A stretch of DNA of 64,000 nucleotides from Typhlomys cinereus (GCA_023101885.1 JALPQD010000406.1:1674001-1738000), one strand, 5' to 3'. Positions 25,913 through 38,215 are shown, counted from the first letter of the stretch. Notes: generated by a model from the letters alone, not told the origin. Program-made: numbers and translations.

Positions 25913-26889
25913 TCAAATACTAAGAAACATAGAAGAATAATATGAAACTTAACTTTGCATGTTATAGGTGTATTAGGTTTTTATTATCAAAGGAAAAGTC
26001 CTTCATCTCTTGATTACTTTTCTTAGCCACATAAGCATTTGTTTCCAGACAATTTGCTTTGAAGTTATTCATCAACTATTGATCACAACTCAAGTGACTA
26101 TAATGAAATACTTTGATTAGTGAAGAATATAAAGTACACTTGGGGCCAAAAGACAGCTAGAATTATGTAAATGAGAAATTATTAATTACAGCTAAGTTAA
26201 AATGTGAACATGAGAGTATGCATTTAAATGGGGGGAGCTCTCCTTTGAAGGAATAATTGAATTTGTAATTCTAAAAAACCTGGAAGTTAAAGTAATATCA
26301 TGAGCCTTAGTGATACCATAAGTTCCAGCTTCAAGAACAACCCTGAATATTGTGGGTTCTATATGCTTAGTGGCAAGAACACCAATATCTGGCTAGAGCC
26401 AAATACTCCGTCTTTGAAGTCTGATGAGTGAGCATGACCTTTGTTCACATTTATGGTCTGCAATTTACTAACTCAGTCAATTTGGAGAAACTCTTTTCCT
26501 TAAAATAACATATTAAGCATCTACCTCCTAGAGATTTCCTAGATTATCAGCATTTGAATTATGTGATAAGATCAGCCAAATATCTAGTACCAAGCACATG
26601 GTCCAAGTGCTAATTGCTAGGAAGTAGAAGAATACAAATGATATGAAAATTTCTAAGGGTAAAAGAGAAGGAGTTGACTGATGAAAGAAAAGAAGAGATA
26701 TGTTACTGGAAGCAGAAGATGGGAAATGACTCTAAAGATATCCATCAAAAACACATGAAAATGACTTCACTAATGTCCTGCTCAAAGAAAAAAAATCACA
26801 GTAATAACAGTGGCATAAAACATCCTTCATAAAAAGAAAAGATGTTAAATTAGAAATCAAGTGTTCAATTTAAGATACTCTATATAGGG
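25913..26889. other. AT-rich stretch, no gene recognised
   Basis: Unique-looking sequence, A-rich toward 26640-26870. No frame of note. Confidence 0.5.
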
Positions 26890-27239
26890 AAACATAAAAA
26901 GAATGAGAACCTGAGACAGCAGTAATTGCCTGTAGATGCTTGACCCGGATTTGAACAGCCACACCAAACCAGCAGTGCCAGGTATGAAGAACTCCTGAAG
27001 AATAGATGAGCCATAAATGTACTAGAGACACCCCAAACAAATGCCACAGCTCTTGTTTGTGCAGCAAAATTGGACAGTGAGACCCTGTTGTTGAAGATAA
27101 AATATACTTTTGCCATAGGGCAAGAAGAAAACAAGCTGGAAATGACATGAAAGTTAAGTTCTTTGAGGATAGCTGACATATTATTGGAAAGTAAGTTACC
27201 AGAGGAGAACACCCATCAACAGTTTTACCAGCTAGGAGC
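26890..27239. other. Complex unassigned block with overlapping minus-strand frames
   Basis: Two overlapping minus-strand frames (123 codons, 26870-27241; 110 codons, 26880-27212) cover this moderately GC-balanced block, which looks unlike the AT-rich background. I recognise neither protein, and the frames compete for the same DNA, so coding is unlikely. Composition and position next to a SINE cluster suggest the remnant of an old retroelement, but the family is unknown. Confidence 0.3.
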
Positions 27240-27400
27240 ATTATGTACTTGTCACTACATTCATGTAGAGTTCAGAGGACAATTTGAGGAATGCATTCTT
27301 ATGATGATCTATGTGTATTGCTGGGAATAGATTCAGGTCTCAGGTTGGATGGTAAATACCTTTGCCATTGAAATAATATCTCTGACTTTCTCACCTTGAA
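27240..27400 (-). mobile_element. B3-like SINE remnant
   Basis: The plus strand contains AGAGTTCAGAGGACAATTTG and later TTCAGGTCTCAGGTTGGATG then ACCTTTGCCATTGA, which follow the reversed order of a B2/B3-type SINE ('agaggtcagaggacaac...cgaactcaggtcatcaggcttgg...cctttacccactgagc'). Diverged, no clear target duplication. Confidence 0.6.
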
Positions 27401-27407
27401 TTTTGTA

Positions 27408-27510
27408 AATAAAAGAGGTTGCCTTGAGCTCCTAACCTCCTGTCATTTCAAGTGCTTAGAATTTAGACACGTACCATCACTGCAAGCCACCAATTTTTTG
27501 GAGGGAGAAA
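27408..27510 (-). mobile_element. B1-like remnant
   Basis: GTTGCCTTGAGCTCCTAACC followed by CAAGTGCTTAGAATTTAGAC and ACCATCACTGC resemble the reversed 3' half of B1 ('gcctcgaactc...gtgctgggattaaaggc...ccaccacgc'). About 90 bases, strongly decayed. Confidence 0.45.
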
Positions 27511-28744
27511 CACACATCCATAAAATCAAAACAAGAGCCTATGGAGAAAGTCAAATGATATTTTAACTCTTAGCAACAATGTGGAGTTATGATAGTAACA
27601 TGAAAGACGTATGCTGTGAATGAAGAAAGTTCAACACTGGGTTTTATGGTGAGACAGAAAATACAATTGAAGCCAGAATTAAAATAGCAAAAGTTACATA
27701 TTACATTTCTCACGGCAAAACCAGAAGGAGTCAGTGATGAAGTGTTCCTGAGCAATGACTTATCAGCAGAGCATGAGATACAGAAGCATGCAGGGCCGTC
27801 CTGAACACACTCATCTCTTCACTGCTCTGTGGAAATCAGGCTACAGGTGTCAGGACTCAGCTACTGAAACAAAATGATTTGTTTGGCCAAGTCTTCAGAC
27901 ATAGGTAGGCTCACATTACCATAAGTCGTCTTTCACATTGAAGTAAGTTGAGAATCTTTTAAAGTTATTTTCCTGAGTGAGTTTTTGAACTCCTTGAAAC
28001 ATGAAATATTTATTTGATCAAAAAAAGAGTCAACTTAGCATGAAACTATCTGGTCCTCAACCATCACATACAGTACTGTTTAGCTTAGGAAGCTAAGCAG
28101 TTGACATTTACGACAGACCCAGCAGATAATTTAAAACCTGTAGAACATTTTCCCAGGATGATGAATCAAAATGTTGGTGCTTTTGACTTTATTGTGCTGA
28201 AAGCAGAGAAGCAATGAGAAAGAGTTTCAAAACAAATAAAACCAATGAGGAATGAAAAAAAAAGCAGCACAATAAAATGAGTTACTCAGTTAAAGTAAGT
28301 ACTCCAGGGTTGTGACTGAAGATGAACTGGCCCAAGCCCCGCAGCTCTCCATTTGCCACACACGTATACAGAAATGCTCCTCACTTTTATCTGCTTACCC
28401 TGTTCAATGCAAGGATAAGTGAGATTATATAGACTATTTCAGTAAACTCATAATAAACATTAATTAATTAGCTCATCAGTGGAAATAACCCATAGAGATT
28501 ATCAAGGCAGTAAAGACGACAAATTAGTAGCCAGTGATGGAAAAGAAACATGTGCTTCTCTTGGCTTAGGTCACTTGCTTATCTTTTGTGTACAAGATGT
28601 TGGTTGCTAGGGTTTGTCTAATCACTGCTAATTAACATTCATTGAATCTTTAATATATCACTCTAAATCAAATTGCCAACTAACATAACGCTTAAATATT
28701 TATAAAATTTAATATGCTTATATTGATGTACCCGTTTTCTTTCT
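27511..28744. other. No gene recognised
   Basis: Mixed AT-rich sequence. The part around 27770-27930 is slightly richer in GC. No repeat family or coding frame supported. Confidence 0.45.
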
Positions 28745-28783
28745 TTTCTTTATTCATGTATGCACATACACACACACATGCAC

Positions 28784-28827
<44 letters not shown>

Positions 28828-28892
28828 TGGGAATTGAATGCTTTCTCTTGCTATACAAACATTTTATCACTGGTTGATATCCCCAGACCCAT
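28745..28892 (-). mobile_element. tRNA-related SINE end with (GT)n
   Basis: A (CA)/(GT) stretch (28766-28826) is followed by CTGGGAATTGAATGCTTTCT, CTTGCTATACAAACATTTTA, TCACTGGTTGATATCCCCAG, the reversed head of a common tRNA-derived rodent SINE ('gggaattgaacccagggcct...ggcaagc...ccactgagctacatccccag'). The reversed B box (GGAATTGAA) is recognisable. Short element, moderately diverged. Confidence 0.7.
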
Positions 28893-30989
28893 GCCAATTT
28901 CTTGATAGTCATTTTCCTGCTGATTCATGGCAGAATTTTTATTACTTTTATTCTGTGTTGTCTAATATCATCAAGGAAATATGAAAATTGAACAGAAAGA
29001 GCTCCTTCTGACTTTGCTTATTCTTAACTTTGAGATGAACCTAGAGATCTACCAATATTAGCTTTTGTTTCTTATTTTTATCTTTTAAATAAATTTCTGT
29101 GTGGTACAATTTGACAGGATACATGACAACTGAAATTCCAAGAGATGTGCCTATTAAAACTATCTTCACTTCATAGCATGCTATTTAAAGAAATCCAAAC
29201 AATGGTATGGGAAGCGACAGACAGATATGCATATGTTTCTTGGGGATAAGTCAGGAATGAAAGATTACTATGATCATACATTATCAACTGGTCATTTTCC
29301 ACATGAGAAAAACACAGGAAAGTTGAACTCTGTAGCTTTATCAGTGTCAGCATGCATGGATTCAAATACTGCATCCTGTTTTCACGTGACAGGAGAATCA
29401 ATTTTGCAGTCAAACCATAGGCCCCGAAGCGCAAGAGAAGAGTGTGTGGGACTAGGAATTTCTGGATTCCAAAGCAACACCCAAGAGTAAAACCTGTGAC
29501 ACTCAGATGCTGTGTGATAGAGATCATTCAATCTGCCCCCAACCAAATTCTCAGAGCTTTGGTTTAGGAAGATGATTATACCACCCATAAAGTGTCATAG
29601 CAGTTATGGTATTTTCTGATATATCTTTGGGAAACAACAGTGTTTCTAAGTAAGCCCTTGATTCAGGGACAAGATCAGAATTGAGATTGAAAGCTTTAGC
29701 CACCAGACAGTCTTCAGGCCTTTTCATTTCTAGCACATACCAAGATATGCTGGTAGAAAACAGGATTTGACAATTGATTTACTGCACAACTTCCCAGAAG
29801 GAGCTCTTCTTTATTGCAAAATAACATAATATTTTTTATACTGCTGTTATTAACATTTACACATGTAGGGAACTATGGTTCTGTGAAGGACAGGAAAAGA
29901 CCTGGCATTCAAATTGATTATTTTACTATAAAGTAAGTTGTGTTCATAAATGTATTTCATATTGATATTTACAGATATATTTAACAGCTTTAATAATAAC
30001 TAACAAAATTGTATCAAAGAAAATATTCAAATACAGTCGTTTGCTCTTGGACTCAACATCCTTTATAATAAAATAACATCAAGTAAACAAACAATAATTT
30101 CCTCCTTTTGAGCCTTTGAATTTCACAGTAAAATGAATTTTTTTTTATTTTAACATCATGACTGTTGACTACCAATGGTAAAATAAATATGGTTCTAACA
30201 GAGTAATGGTAGGTTAAATTTTTTTCTCAGTTATTTATTTAATGTTTCTTCCATTGAAGCCATTGAGACTTCAAACAGAATAGGAAAAATTTAGTGGCCT
30301 ATTAGTAAATGTGGGTGAACCTATGTAATATGAACGCCTCTTCCTTGAATAAACACATACATGTTAGAAGAAAAAAAAGTGGATTAGATAACAGCTGCCA
30401 AAGAAAAACATTTGTGACTTCGGCATATTTCTCATCTGATTGTGACTGATGATTAGGCTTAATCAGTATTCAATCTATAAAACACAGAATTATTTATATA
30501 TTGTCCTCAAAAATGTCACCAGTTTAAATAAGAAAATCTGTCAATTGATTATTTTGTGTATATGTGCATGTCTTATGAGTTTAAAGGGTAAAGAAGTAAA
30601 CCTTACTCAGCTGTGAAGCTATGATTCATAAATGCAATAATCATCACTTTATTTGGTTTTAAACACACACTATATATGCTCTGCTGTGATACCTGTAGAC
30701 TGGCCCCATATAACATGTGACAGATGCTGGAATGCTAAATTTTATTACCGAAAATTGGCAGAATGACTTTCTGTACAGATCTAACTGTGATACTTCTGTC
30801 TTTTTTTATTCCTTATTGTGGCATAGGGATTGGCATGAGACAAATTTGAACTTCAGAAGAAAGCAGAATGCAACGTGTTATTGACAGTAGACACAAAAAA
30901 GGGAACAATGTTTTGACCTTTTACAAGGTTAGCTTTACCATGAAAACTAGGGTTTCTGGCTGGACAGCTTCTCTTCATATTCAAATTGT
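28893..30989. other. AT-rich region with one more complex block
   Basis: Mostly A/T-rich. At 29160-29740 the composition is more balanced and open frames occur on both strands (118 codons minus, 87 plus), none with recognisable domains. No transposon identified. Confidence 0.4.
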
Positions 30990-31255
30990 GTGGCCATCTT
31001 TTTTATTTTTCTACGTTTGCAAGCATATTGAGTACTCATCCCTATTTCCCTCCATCCTCCTCCCTGCCATTCCCTACCTTTCTTTCCTCAATCCCTTCCA
31101 TTCCCTTCACCATTATACCTGTATGCTCCTACAGACTCAGGGATTTCCTCTTGTGGGGTTTAGTCCTCTGCGACATAACAAGTTGAGTCTCTTCTGGCCA
31201 TCCCACTGATAAAGGCATTTCCCTTCACTCATCCAGGTTAATCCCCACCATAATG
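30990..31255 (-). mobile_element. L1 3' end fragment (minus strand)
   Basis: A T-rich start (TTTTTTATTTTTCTACG) is followed by a C/T-rich tract with CCCTCCATCCTCCTCCC, CTTTCCTCAATCCC and then GGGATTTCCTCTTGTGG. This matches the complement of the G-rich L1 3' UTR seen at 50890-51020, though much more diverged. It is the 3' end of an older L1 on the minus strand. Confidence 0.6.
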
Positions 31256-31261
31256 CTTATT

Positions 31262-31490
31262 CCCACCATAATGTGATTCAGGAAGGGTCAATAAGAATCA
31301 GGCCAACCTAATTTCTCCCCATCCTAAGGCTTTGGGGACCTCACATCAGAGGGAGTGGTGAGATTATAAGAACCTAAAAATGGGAACTCAAGAGGCAGGT
31401 CTGCTGCATCTAGAAACTCACTATAGTGAGACTTGTCCTCTCCAGACCTGCAGAATGACTGACATACCAGCATGCTCCCAAAGACTACCT
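31262..31490 (+). mobile_element. L1 3'-UTR fragment (plus strand, inverted relative to the previous)
   Basis: GAATCAGGCCAACCTAATTT, TCCCCATCCTAAGGCTTTGG, AGTGGTGAGATTATAAGAAC correspond to the L1 3'-UTR segment at about 50515-50600 in the same orientation as that L1. That segment lies upstream of the G-rich part in an intact element, so the pair 30990-31255 / 31262-31490 has the arrangement of an internally inverted (twin-primed) L1. A 12-bp repeat CCCACCATAATG (31244-31255 and 31262-31273) sits at the junction. Confidence 0.5.
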
Positions 31491-32091
31491 AAGGAATTCA
31501 AGAAAGATAAGAATATACAATGGCCAGGTTATTTTTTAGTGGTTGTGATCTGTATCTGTAGAAATGTTAGTATAATTATATACTATAATTATATAAATTT
31601 GTACTTTCACTATGAATGAAATCACTGTGAGTTGACTCATGAAATGCGTTTAAAGTATTTAATGTGTTTAAAACATTCTGTAGTTCAGATTTGTATAGAG
31701 ACCTTGTCAAGGTCAACATATAAGGGTCTAAAGACAGATATACATCTTTTTTCACATGCATCAAAATATTTTCCACATATCTTGGTTCATTTATTAAAGC
31801 CTACAGAATTACCTCCAACTTAAATCTCCATAGTTACATCCCTACTAGATTCTTTATTCTTCCTCTCTCTTCTAGTTTTATGGATTTTACTCTTGCATAC
31901 AGATAATACAAAATAATTCTTGTTACTAAAAATTGTGGAATGAATCAGTGGAAGGGGAAAAATAGACCACCAATAGGAACAATCTATGAGATTTACTATA
32001 AAATACTAATAGCAAACCACCATCTAAACACTTGCATTATATCTATAAGATTAGAGAAGCTCTTGGAACTTAACCAAGAAAAATCTTTTTT
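31491..32091. other. AT-rich stretch, nothing recognised
   Basis: Possible continuation of flanking L1 3'-UTR material, but too diverged to assign. No gene. Confidence 0.4.
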
Positions 32092-32640
32092 GCCACAGGA
32101 GGTGCTTTATGCAGTGAATTTACAAGAGGCCAGAGTACAGAGAATAAATGACTGTGGTATGCTCAGCCTTAAATAGGACATATACAGGAATCACACTCCT
32201 AAGGCTAAGAGATCCTCCAAGAAAAAGGGAGTGGTATGGATGTAAGAGTCTGAAGATGGCGAGATGCTGCCAGACAGCTCCTTTGTCAGGACAATACTGC
32301 TGCACAGGAGAATTCACTGCAGTGATGTCTACTTCCACAAGTGCTCACATTATTTGGCCTATCAAAGTATTACCATGGAATAGGAAAGATCTCAAAAGTC
32401 ACTCTACTTTTCTGAAAGTCTACTGAAGGTAACTACCATACAGGAGAAAAGGAGCTACTTTACTCATTGATGTACCTACTGAAACGCCATCCATATATCC
32501 CAGCAATTACTCAGACACTTGCCGACACAAGAATTCCAGATGTGAAATTAGGGGAGAGAGAGCTGGAAGAAATAAAGCATGCAGTGGAAACAGGGATCAG
32601 ATTGGATTACAAAGGATGAAAATTCAAATTAAACAAAATC
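32092..32640 (+). mobile_element. Old L1 3'-UTR remnant
   Basis: GGCCAGAGTACAGAGAATAA, ATGACTGTGGTATGCTCAGC, CTTAAATAGGACATATACAG, CTAAGGCTAAGAGATCC follow the well-known rodent Lx-type L1 3'-UTR order ('agagaataagtgactgtgg...gctcagccctaaatgggacat...ccaaggctcagggatc'). Diverged and without a clean poly(A) end. Small frames here (92 codons plus, 72 minus) are by-products. Confidence 0.7.
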
Positions 32641-34624
32641 CGTAAGTTAGTTGTATGCATATATGAAAGTATCAAAAAATGAAGTATGAAGATAATATAA
32701 ATTCAGTATATTCATATACTGAATATATATACAAATAAAACATTTAACTTTTAAAAGACAAGTTCTTTATTAATAAAATTATAGAATAAAAATATTGAAA
32801 TGACATAGTCATGGGTTCAGAAGAATCCACAAGAAACTATGTGGAAAAATATTATTTATCTACTATCAAAAAGCAATTATACCATAATGATTATTCAGAG
32901 TGAATTGGAAAACACAGAACTATAGAAAATGTACTGTCAGTTTTTTATAAACATGAGATGCTGAAATAGTTTTCTACTATGAAGAAATGGGGTTCCAATC
33001 TATAATGACATAGATATATTCTAATATGGTTATATCATCTATTACATACAAAAGCAAGAGGCTCTCAGATAAAATTTTGATCCTTTGGTTCTGTGAACTA
33101 CAGGTTTATTGATTCAGAAACTTCTTTTTTTTCCTGGTCTGTATGCTGACATTTATGAAGAAAAATCTATGTGCTTTGAAGAAGAGAAAATTGGATAACA
33201 AATTAATGTGACAAATAGTAGCCAAGGTAGTGAAGCTAGCATTTGTTAAATTCACATGGAGTGTGTTTGCTGTGTTTTTTTTTCAGTATTATCTGAAGAA
33301 TCAACAAGTGCTAAAAGTACAGAAAAGTTAAGTAGACGTTTACATAAAAATAAGATTGTACTTAATGTCTATGATTTCACATGGAAGATTATAATAGTCA
33401 AGACAAGTAAACACTACATGATGTCATTACTTTCAGAAATAAAGCTCATTTCTACAGTGGCTATCCTTGTAATCTATGATCATGTGCTCTGGATCCATCA
33501 TGTTCTTATAATAGAACTTTTTAGTGTCTGCTATAAGTCTGCATTTCAGGGAACATCTGGCGCAATAACTTTACTATACTTTTTTTTGTTTCTTTGGGTT
33601 TCCCTATAAACATCAATATACTCCTGAGATGCACAGATGCAAGTATCTATTGAGAATATAACAATTTGATTAATGTTTTATATATTTCTTGATAACGAGT
33701 TCTGTATTAATTCAGAGTGTTATGCACATTTGAGATTTATAATAGATCTTTCAGTTTTATTGTGGATATCATGTAAGTAGTTAAAATTAAATAGCATAAA
33801 GCATTTTTTAGCCTGTATTAAAGAAGGATTGTAGTTGCAAAAAACTACTGTTTTAGAGGTAGACACAAACAAACATATTGCTTGCTATTCAGTTTGAATA
33901 TGATACATACCTTGAGAATGTTTATCACAAATCTCATCTGAGTTTAAAATTTAACATTCTTACTAAATATATAAGTTGACTAATATCTACAGAGTTTCTG
34001 TAAATGGCACAAGAAAATGATAAACTGCAGTTCTGAACAAAGAGTAATCAACTTCCTTTGAAGGAAAAACTGACAGGATTTGGAAATATGTTGGATTTTT
34101 CTCTAATGGAAAATTTACATTCTGATCATTTGCTGATAATTTCCTAATTTGTGTTAATTCTGAATGTGGAATTATATGATAACTGATATTAAATACATAT
34201 GTTTCTTTAGCATGATACATTTCTGATAGACATATTTCTACATAAACTAGAATAATATATTATGCTAAATATACATATAAAGCAAAAGGCGAAATTTAGC
34301 CCTTAGCAATAGTTTTAAATAAATAAATTCAGATTAGTATTGAGAAATTGCTTGTAAATGCAAGAAGAAAATTTCTATATCCATTTAGATTAGTCGTGTC
34401 TTAGGAAAAAGAAATAAGTAGACATAAGTGACTGCACTGATCCAGGCAACATTACATTCTGTAGCTTTCCTTCCTTCAGCTTTTCATTCTACATTTCCTA
34501 CAAACATTTTTCTTTCTCCAAACAAGTTACTTTATTATGTAAGTTTAAAATCAAGATTTATTTTCCTCAAATTATCACTACAATAGTTGAGCAATTTAAA
34601 ATATTTTTATTTTCGGTACACACA

Positions 34625-34663
<39 letters not shown>

Positions 34664-35544
34664 CCAGTAGATTGTTCTCATCTCAATTTCAAAGACCATA
34701 AGACTGTTCTTTTATCTCTCAACCACAGTGAAGGTGTGGGTCTAGAGAAGGGCATGTACCTTTTCTTTGTACCTTGATGATATTTATTCATTCATCAAAG
34801 TTTATCTGGATCTCTCTTCACATGACCTATTTATCTGTCCTCAATTTTTGTTCCCATTACATTGCTTTCAGAAACTATCCTATACTAAGCAAAATAACTA
34901 TGTAAAAATGATGAGAGAAATTAAAGACCTAATATTTTAAACAGACAAATCTCTTTGAGACCTTTACCGCTTAATATATTGAGGTCTTCTGAATTCATAT
35001 ATGATACATGCGTGAGTTTCAAAGAATTAGGCATAAAGTTACCTACATTAAGTCATCCCAGATGACTTTAAAAAATTGGACTGCACTAATCCTTAACTAT
35101 TTCAAACTTCATTGGTGTGAACAATTTCAATGTAACTCTCGTAATTATTTAATATTTCCTGTGATTCTCAGTGGGGTAAGTGAAAACTGGATTTAGAAAG
35201 CCGTCTGTGGAACTTAAAGTGCCCATATCTCAGCACATCTCTCTACTTGACAAGGACAGAGTGAATCTCACTGAACAGCCCAATGACCATGTGCTGTCCC
35301 TAGCTTTTGCAACTCTATCCATTCCTTGGGAGTGATTGGTCCATGTATTTAATTATAGTTATTCAAGCTTCAGTTATTGTCAGTATGAGAAATGACCATA
35401 ACTCTCAAGGATTTCAGGGCAACTTAGGTCCTTGTTAGTTTAATAGGCTAGGATGAATAATCTAAAAATATTGCAACATAAGTGAAGACATAAGTTTGGA
35501 TAAAAGTAAAATTATATCATCTTTGATGATACTTTCAAACTGTA
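32641..35544. other. AT-rich region, no gene recognised
   Basis: About 2.9 kb with a (CA)n run at 34618-34662. A 117-codon plus-strand frame at 33256-33609 is rich in hydrophobic residues but has no recognisable domain or upstream context; I regard it as chance. No transposon named. Confidence 0.45.
34618..34662. repeat. (CA)n microsatellite
   Basis: TACACACACAAACACACACA, continuing as a CA run to about 34662, in otherwise unremarkable AT-rich DNA. Confidence 0.95.
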
Positions 35545-35738
35545 TTTAGATATTTGAGAGGGGGAGAGACAGAGAGAGACAGACAAACAGATACACACAA
35601 AGACAGGGAGAGCAAGAGTCTATTTATTCCACAGTATATGCAAAAACCAATACTCTTTCTACCATGTGGACTACAGGCTTCAAACTCAAGTGATCAGATT
35701 TGCAATGAGAGCGTTTATCCACTATGATAGTCATGCAT
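35545..35738 (-). mobile_element. B3-like SINE remnant with GA-rich tail
   Basis: A purine-rich (GAGA/GACA) tract at 35548-35612 is followed by CTTTCTACCATGTGGACTAC, AGGCTTCAAACTCAAGTGAT, CAGATTTGCAATGAGAGCGT, TTATCCACTATG, the reversed order of a B2/B3-type SINE including its B-box region (TTCAAACTC). Diverged; minus orientation. Confidence 0.6.
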
Positions 35739-35740
35739 CT

Positions 35741-36095
35741 TGTTGCTAAAACAAGTGATCACAAAATTAATTTGGGAGGGGAAAAGGGGTATTTCAACTC
35801 AGGTTTACACTCTCAGTCCATTAGTGCAGAGAAGCTCGGAGTCATGAACTCTGCAGCAACTGGGCAGGCCACACCCAAGCAAGATAGAGGATAAAAACCA
35901 ATAATGCATGCTCACTTGCCTGCTAGCCACTGCTCCACCTACTCTCTTCATCTCTATGCACCTGCTCAGGGTATGACCCTGCTCAGGACAAACTGGATCC
36001 TACTGTATTAATTGTATAATCAAGTTGATCTATCTCTTACAGGCTTTTCTAGGTATAACTAGTATCCTATCTCCTAGACATAGAGTTAAAAACTG
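35741..36095 (-). mobile_element. LTR-like dispersed repeat (minus strand)
   Basis: TGTTGCTAAAACAAGTGATC, then TTTGGGAGGGGAAAAGGGGT, CACTCTCAGTCCATTAGTGC and TGCATGCTCACTTGCCTGCT, follow the reverse complement of a common rodent dispersed LTR-like repeat ('tattgctgtgatgaaac...gtttatttggcttacac...'). Outer ends are not clear and no target duplication was found, so this is a partial copy and the class is an inference. Confidence 0.45.
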
Positions 36096-36511
36096 AAAGT
36101 AAATAGTACATGCAATAAACCAGTTTGAAAGTCTTCAGCTATTTTTAAGTTATGTTTATTTTATGTAATACAGAATAGTTTCAAAGTCCAGCAATACAAT
36201 AAGCAATGGTTATGACACTATCAATATTAACAAATGAAGGCTATCCATCAGTCTATTTTGGATTACCTAGGGGTTAATGTATTCTATTTTTGTTCCAATC
36301 AAACTATCACTTAAACTGAAATCTTATTAATAGACATGCACTAAATATTGAGATACAAATGAATTTACTATTTTAAGTGGCTTGGGTTAAGTAATTAAGA
36401 TAAGCAGTGTCTGTTAACTTTACTTCTTAGTAGTAAACAAAGTGAAGATCAGATATTTCAAAATTTAATAATTAAATTCTAACAAGCCAGTATTCATGTC
36501 CTTTGACAGCC
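36096..36511. other. AT-rich stretch, nothing recognised
   Basis: Unique AT-rich DNA preceding an L1 insertion site. No gene. Confidence 0.5.
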
Positions 36512-36525
36512 ACCACACACTAAAT

Positions 36526-36871
36526 TTTTTAACAATTTTTATTATTATTTCCACTCATACAAACTTAGTAGGTACACCGGTTCCCTCCTTCCCTCCCTCC
36601 TCCTCCCCCAGAGCCTCCTGCTCCCTCTCCCCTCACCCCTCCCTCCCCATCTCCCAGTACCTCCCCCCCCAATTTCCGGAGAATCCTTTAATGTGCATAC
36701 CAGACTCTCCTCTGGGCCCTCCTCTCAGATGACCTACAAGGACCCAGTGGCATTTCCCTGAACCCTTTCCTGTGTTCCCCTTAAGCATAGGAACACTACT
36801 GTGGCTGTCAATTCCTTGCCTCCAAGGATCTTGGCGCCTTTAGCAAATGCTAGAATTTGTGAGGTCAATAG
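36526..36871 (-). mobile_element. 5'-truncated L1, 3' UTR only
   Basis: On the plus strand: T-rich tail, TTCCACTCATACAAACTTAG, a C-rich tract (36581-36671), GAATCCTTTAATGTGCATAC, AGACTCTCCTCTGGGCCCTC, ACCCAGTGGCATTTCCC, ATGCTAGAATTTGTGAGGTC. This is the reverse complement of the 3' UTR of the L1 at 50690-51010, at high similarity. ACCACACACTAA flanks it (36512-36523 and 36872-36883) as the target duplication. The insertion is only about 345 bp. Confidence 0.88.
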
Positions 36872-37217
36872 ACCACACACTAATTTAAAGGATATAGATA
36901 TTGAAAAAATAGAAAAGACATCAGGAATTTATGGAATTTCAACAAATCCAATAGTGCTACTCTCACTACTAAAGCGTGCATAACAGAAAAATCACAACTT
37001 TTACCTCAAAGGAATAAGAAGTCATTTAGTCTGGAGTCAAGTATGAGTGACCATAACCCTGGAACAAAGATTCAGATTGCTCCTGCTCCAAATGCATGTT
37101 ATTCTCTGGTAATAGCTTCTTGGTGTTTTTAATCATAGAACAAAGAAAGGCATAAATTAAAACACTTTTCGAATACATTAGTGGAATCATCAGATTGAAG
37201 TTAGGGAAATAATTTTT

Positions 37218-37218
37218 A

Positions 37219-37258
<40 letters not shown>

Positions 37259-37530
37259 TATTCAATTGTGCGTGTGTGCGTGCGTGCGTGTGCGTGTGCG
37301 TGTGTGTGTGTGTGTGTGTAGAACCACAGACGAATTCGGGAACCACCATGGACGCCTCCACCTCTTTCTTGTTTACTCTGCCCGGGGATTCACAGGCTCC
37401 GCCCTACGAGGACCAGAAGCGCAGGCCGCCCCCGCTTCTGCCTGGCGTCTATACGTGGGATCTGGGATCCGAACTCAGCACCCTCCGCCTGCAAGGCAGA
37501 AGCTTAACCCCTGAGCCACCTCTCCAGCCC
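37218..37530 (-). mobile_element. Young tRNA-headed SINE, copy 4 (minus strand)
   Basis: Minus-strand copy. On the plus strand: (TTA)n tail (37221-37258), TTCAATTGTGCGTGTGTGCG, a (GT)n stretch to 37319, CCACAGACGAATTCGGGAAC, and ending GCCACCTCTCCAGCCC, the complement of the head. The flanks AGGGAAATAATTTTT (37203-37217) and AGGGAAATATTTTT (37531-37544) are a near-perfect target duplication. CpG content is high, so the copy is young. Frames of 82-90 codons here are SINE-derived. Confidence 0.92.
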
Positions 37531-37544
37531 AGGGAAATATTTTT

Positions 37545-37845
37545 ATAGGCTATTAGATGCTATCTGAGGATAGTCTTAGCTTTTTAATTGATGGGTGCTA
37601 GTGCTTTGCTAAGTTAGCACATTTTTAAAGGTTTTACCTGATAGCCACATCTTGTCACAGAGAAAGTGTTAAGAAGTGGCTCTCAAGAGGGTGTGAAAAA
37701 TACCTCAGAGAAAGTTTAATTAGGCTCTGAACCTACAGTACTCCAATGTTCCCTGTGGTCACCAAAGTTTTGATAAGTCTAGATCAGCTCAGTCAATCAG
37801 CTCAGCTTATTTTCCACAGCTTTTTTTTTCCATACACAAAAGGAT
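37545..37845. other. Unassigned sequence between two SINEs
   Basis: About 300 bp with no recognised repeat or frame. Confidence 0.4.
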
Positions 37846-38215
37846 ATTCTAGGTAGGAAGATGGTTCAAAGCTCTTGCCTCGCAAGCAAAGGATCCTGAG
37901 TTTGGATCACTGGATAGCAAGAAAAAATGTTAGGTAGATGTGGTAGCCTGTGTATAATTATAGCTTTGGAAGGTAGAGCTTCCTCTACATCCCCTGATCA
38001 ATTTAGCTAGTCAGACTAGTTCTAATGTTGAATTCTGGTACAAATAGAGACCCAGGGGCACAACAATAAGGTGGAAGAAAATCAATCAAGGATGATTTGG
38101 ACCTTCAGACACACATACAATCAAGTGTCCACTATATGCAAACACACACACATACACATGTGCACACGCACGCACACACACACACACACATGCACACACA
38201 CACGGACTCCAAACA
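37846..38215 (+). mobile_element. B4-like SINE
   Basis: The head TTCTAGGTAGGAAGATGGTT, CTTGCCTCGCAAGCAAAGGA, CCTGAGTTTGGATCACTGG (with a B-box-like core) is followed by B1-like sequence (TAGCCTGTGTATAATTATAG, CTTTGGAAGGTAGAGC), AATAGAGACCCAGGGGCAC, AGGATGATTTGGACCTTCAG and a CA-rich tail (38140-38205). This is the full B4 layout (tRNA-like head, B1-like body, CA tail) on the plus strand, moderately diverged. Confidence 0.75.

Noticed and set aside
26870..27241. Overlapping minus-strand frames of 123 and 110 codons as a possible gene
   Set aside because: The two frames occupy the same DNA in different phases and neither resembles a known protein; more likely retroelement debris.
33256..33609. 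117-codon hydrophobic frame
   Set aside because: Hydrophobicity follows from T-rich composition; there is no known family or supporting context.
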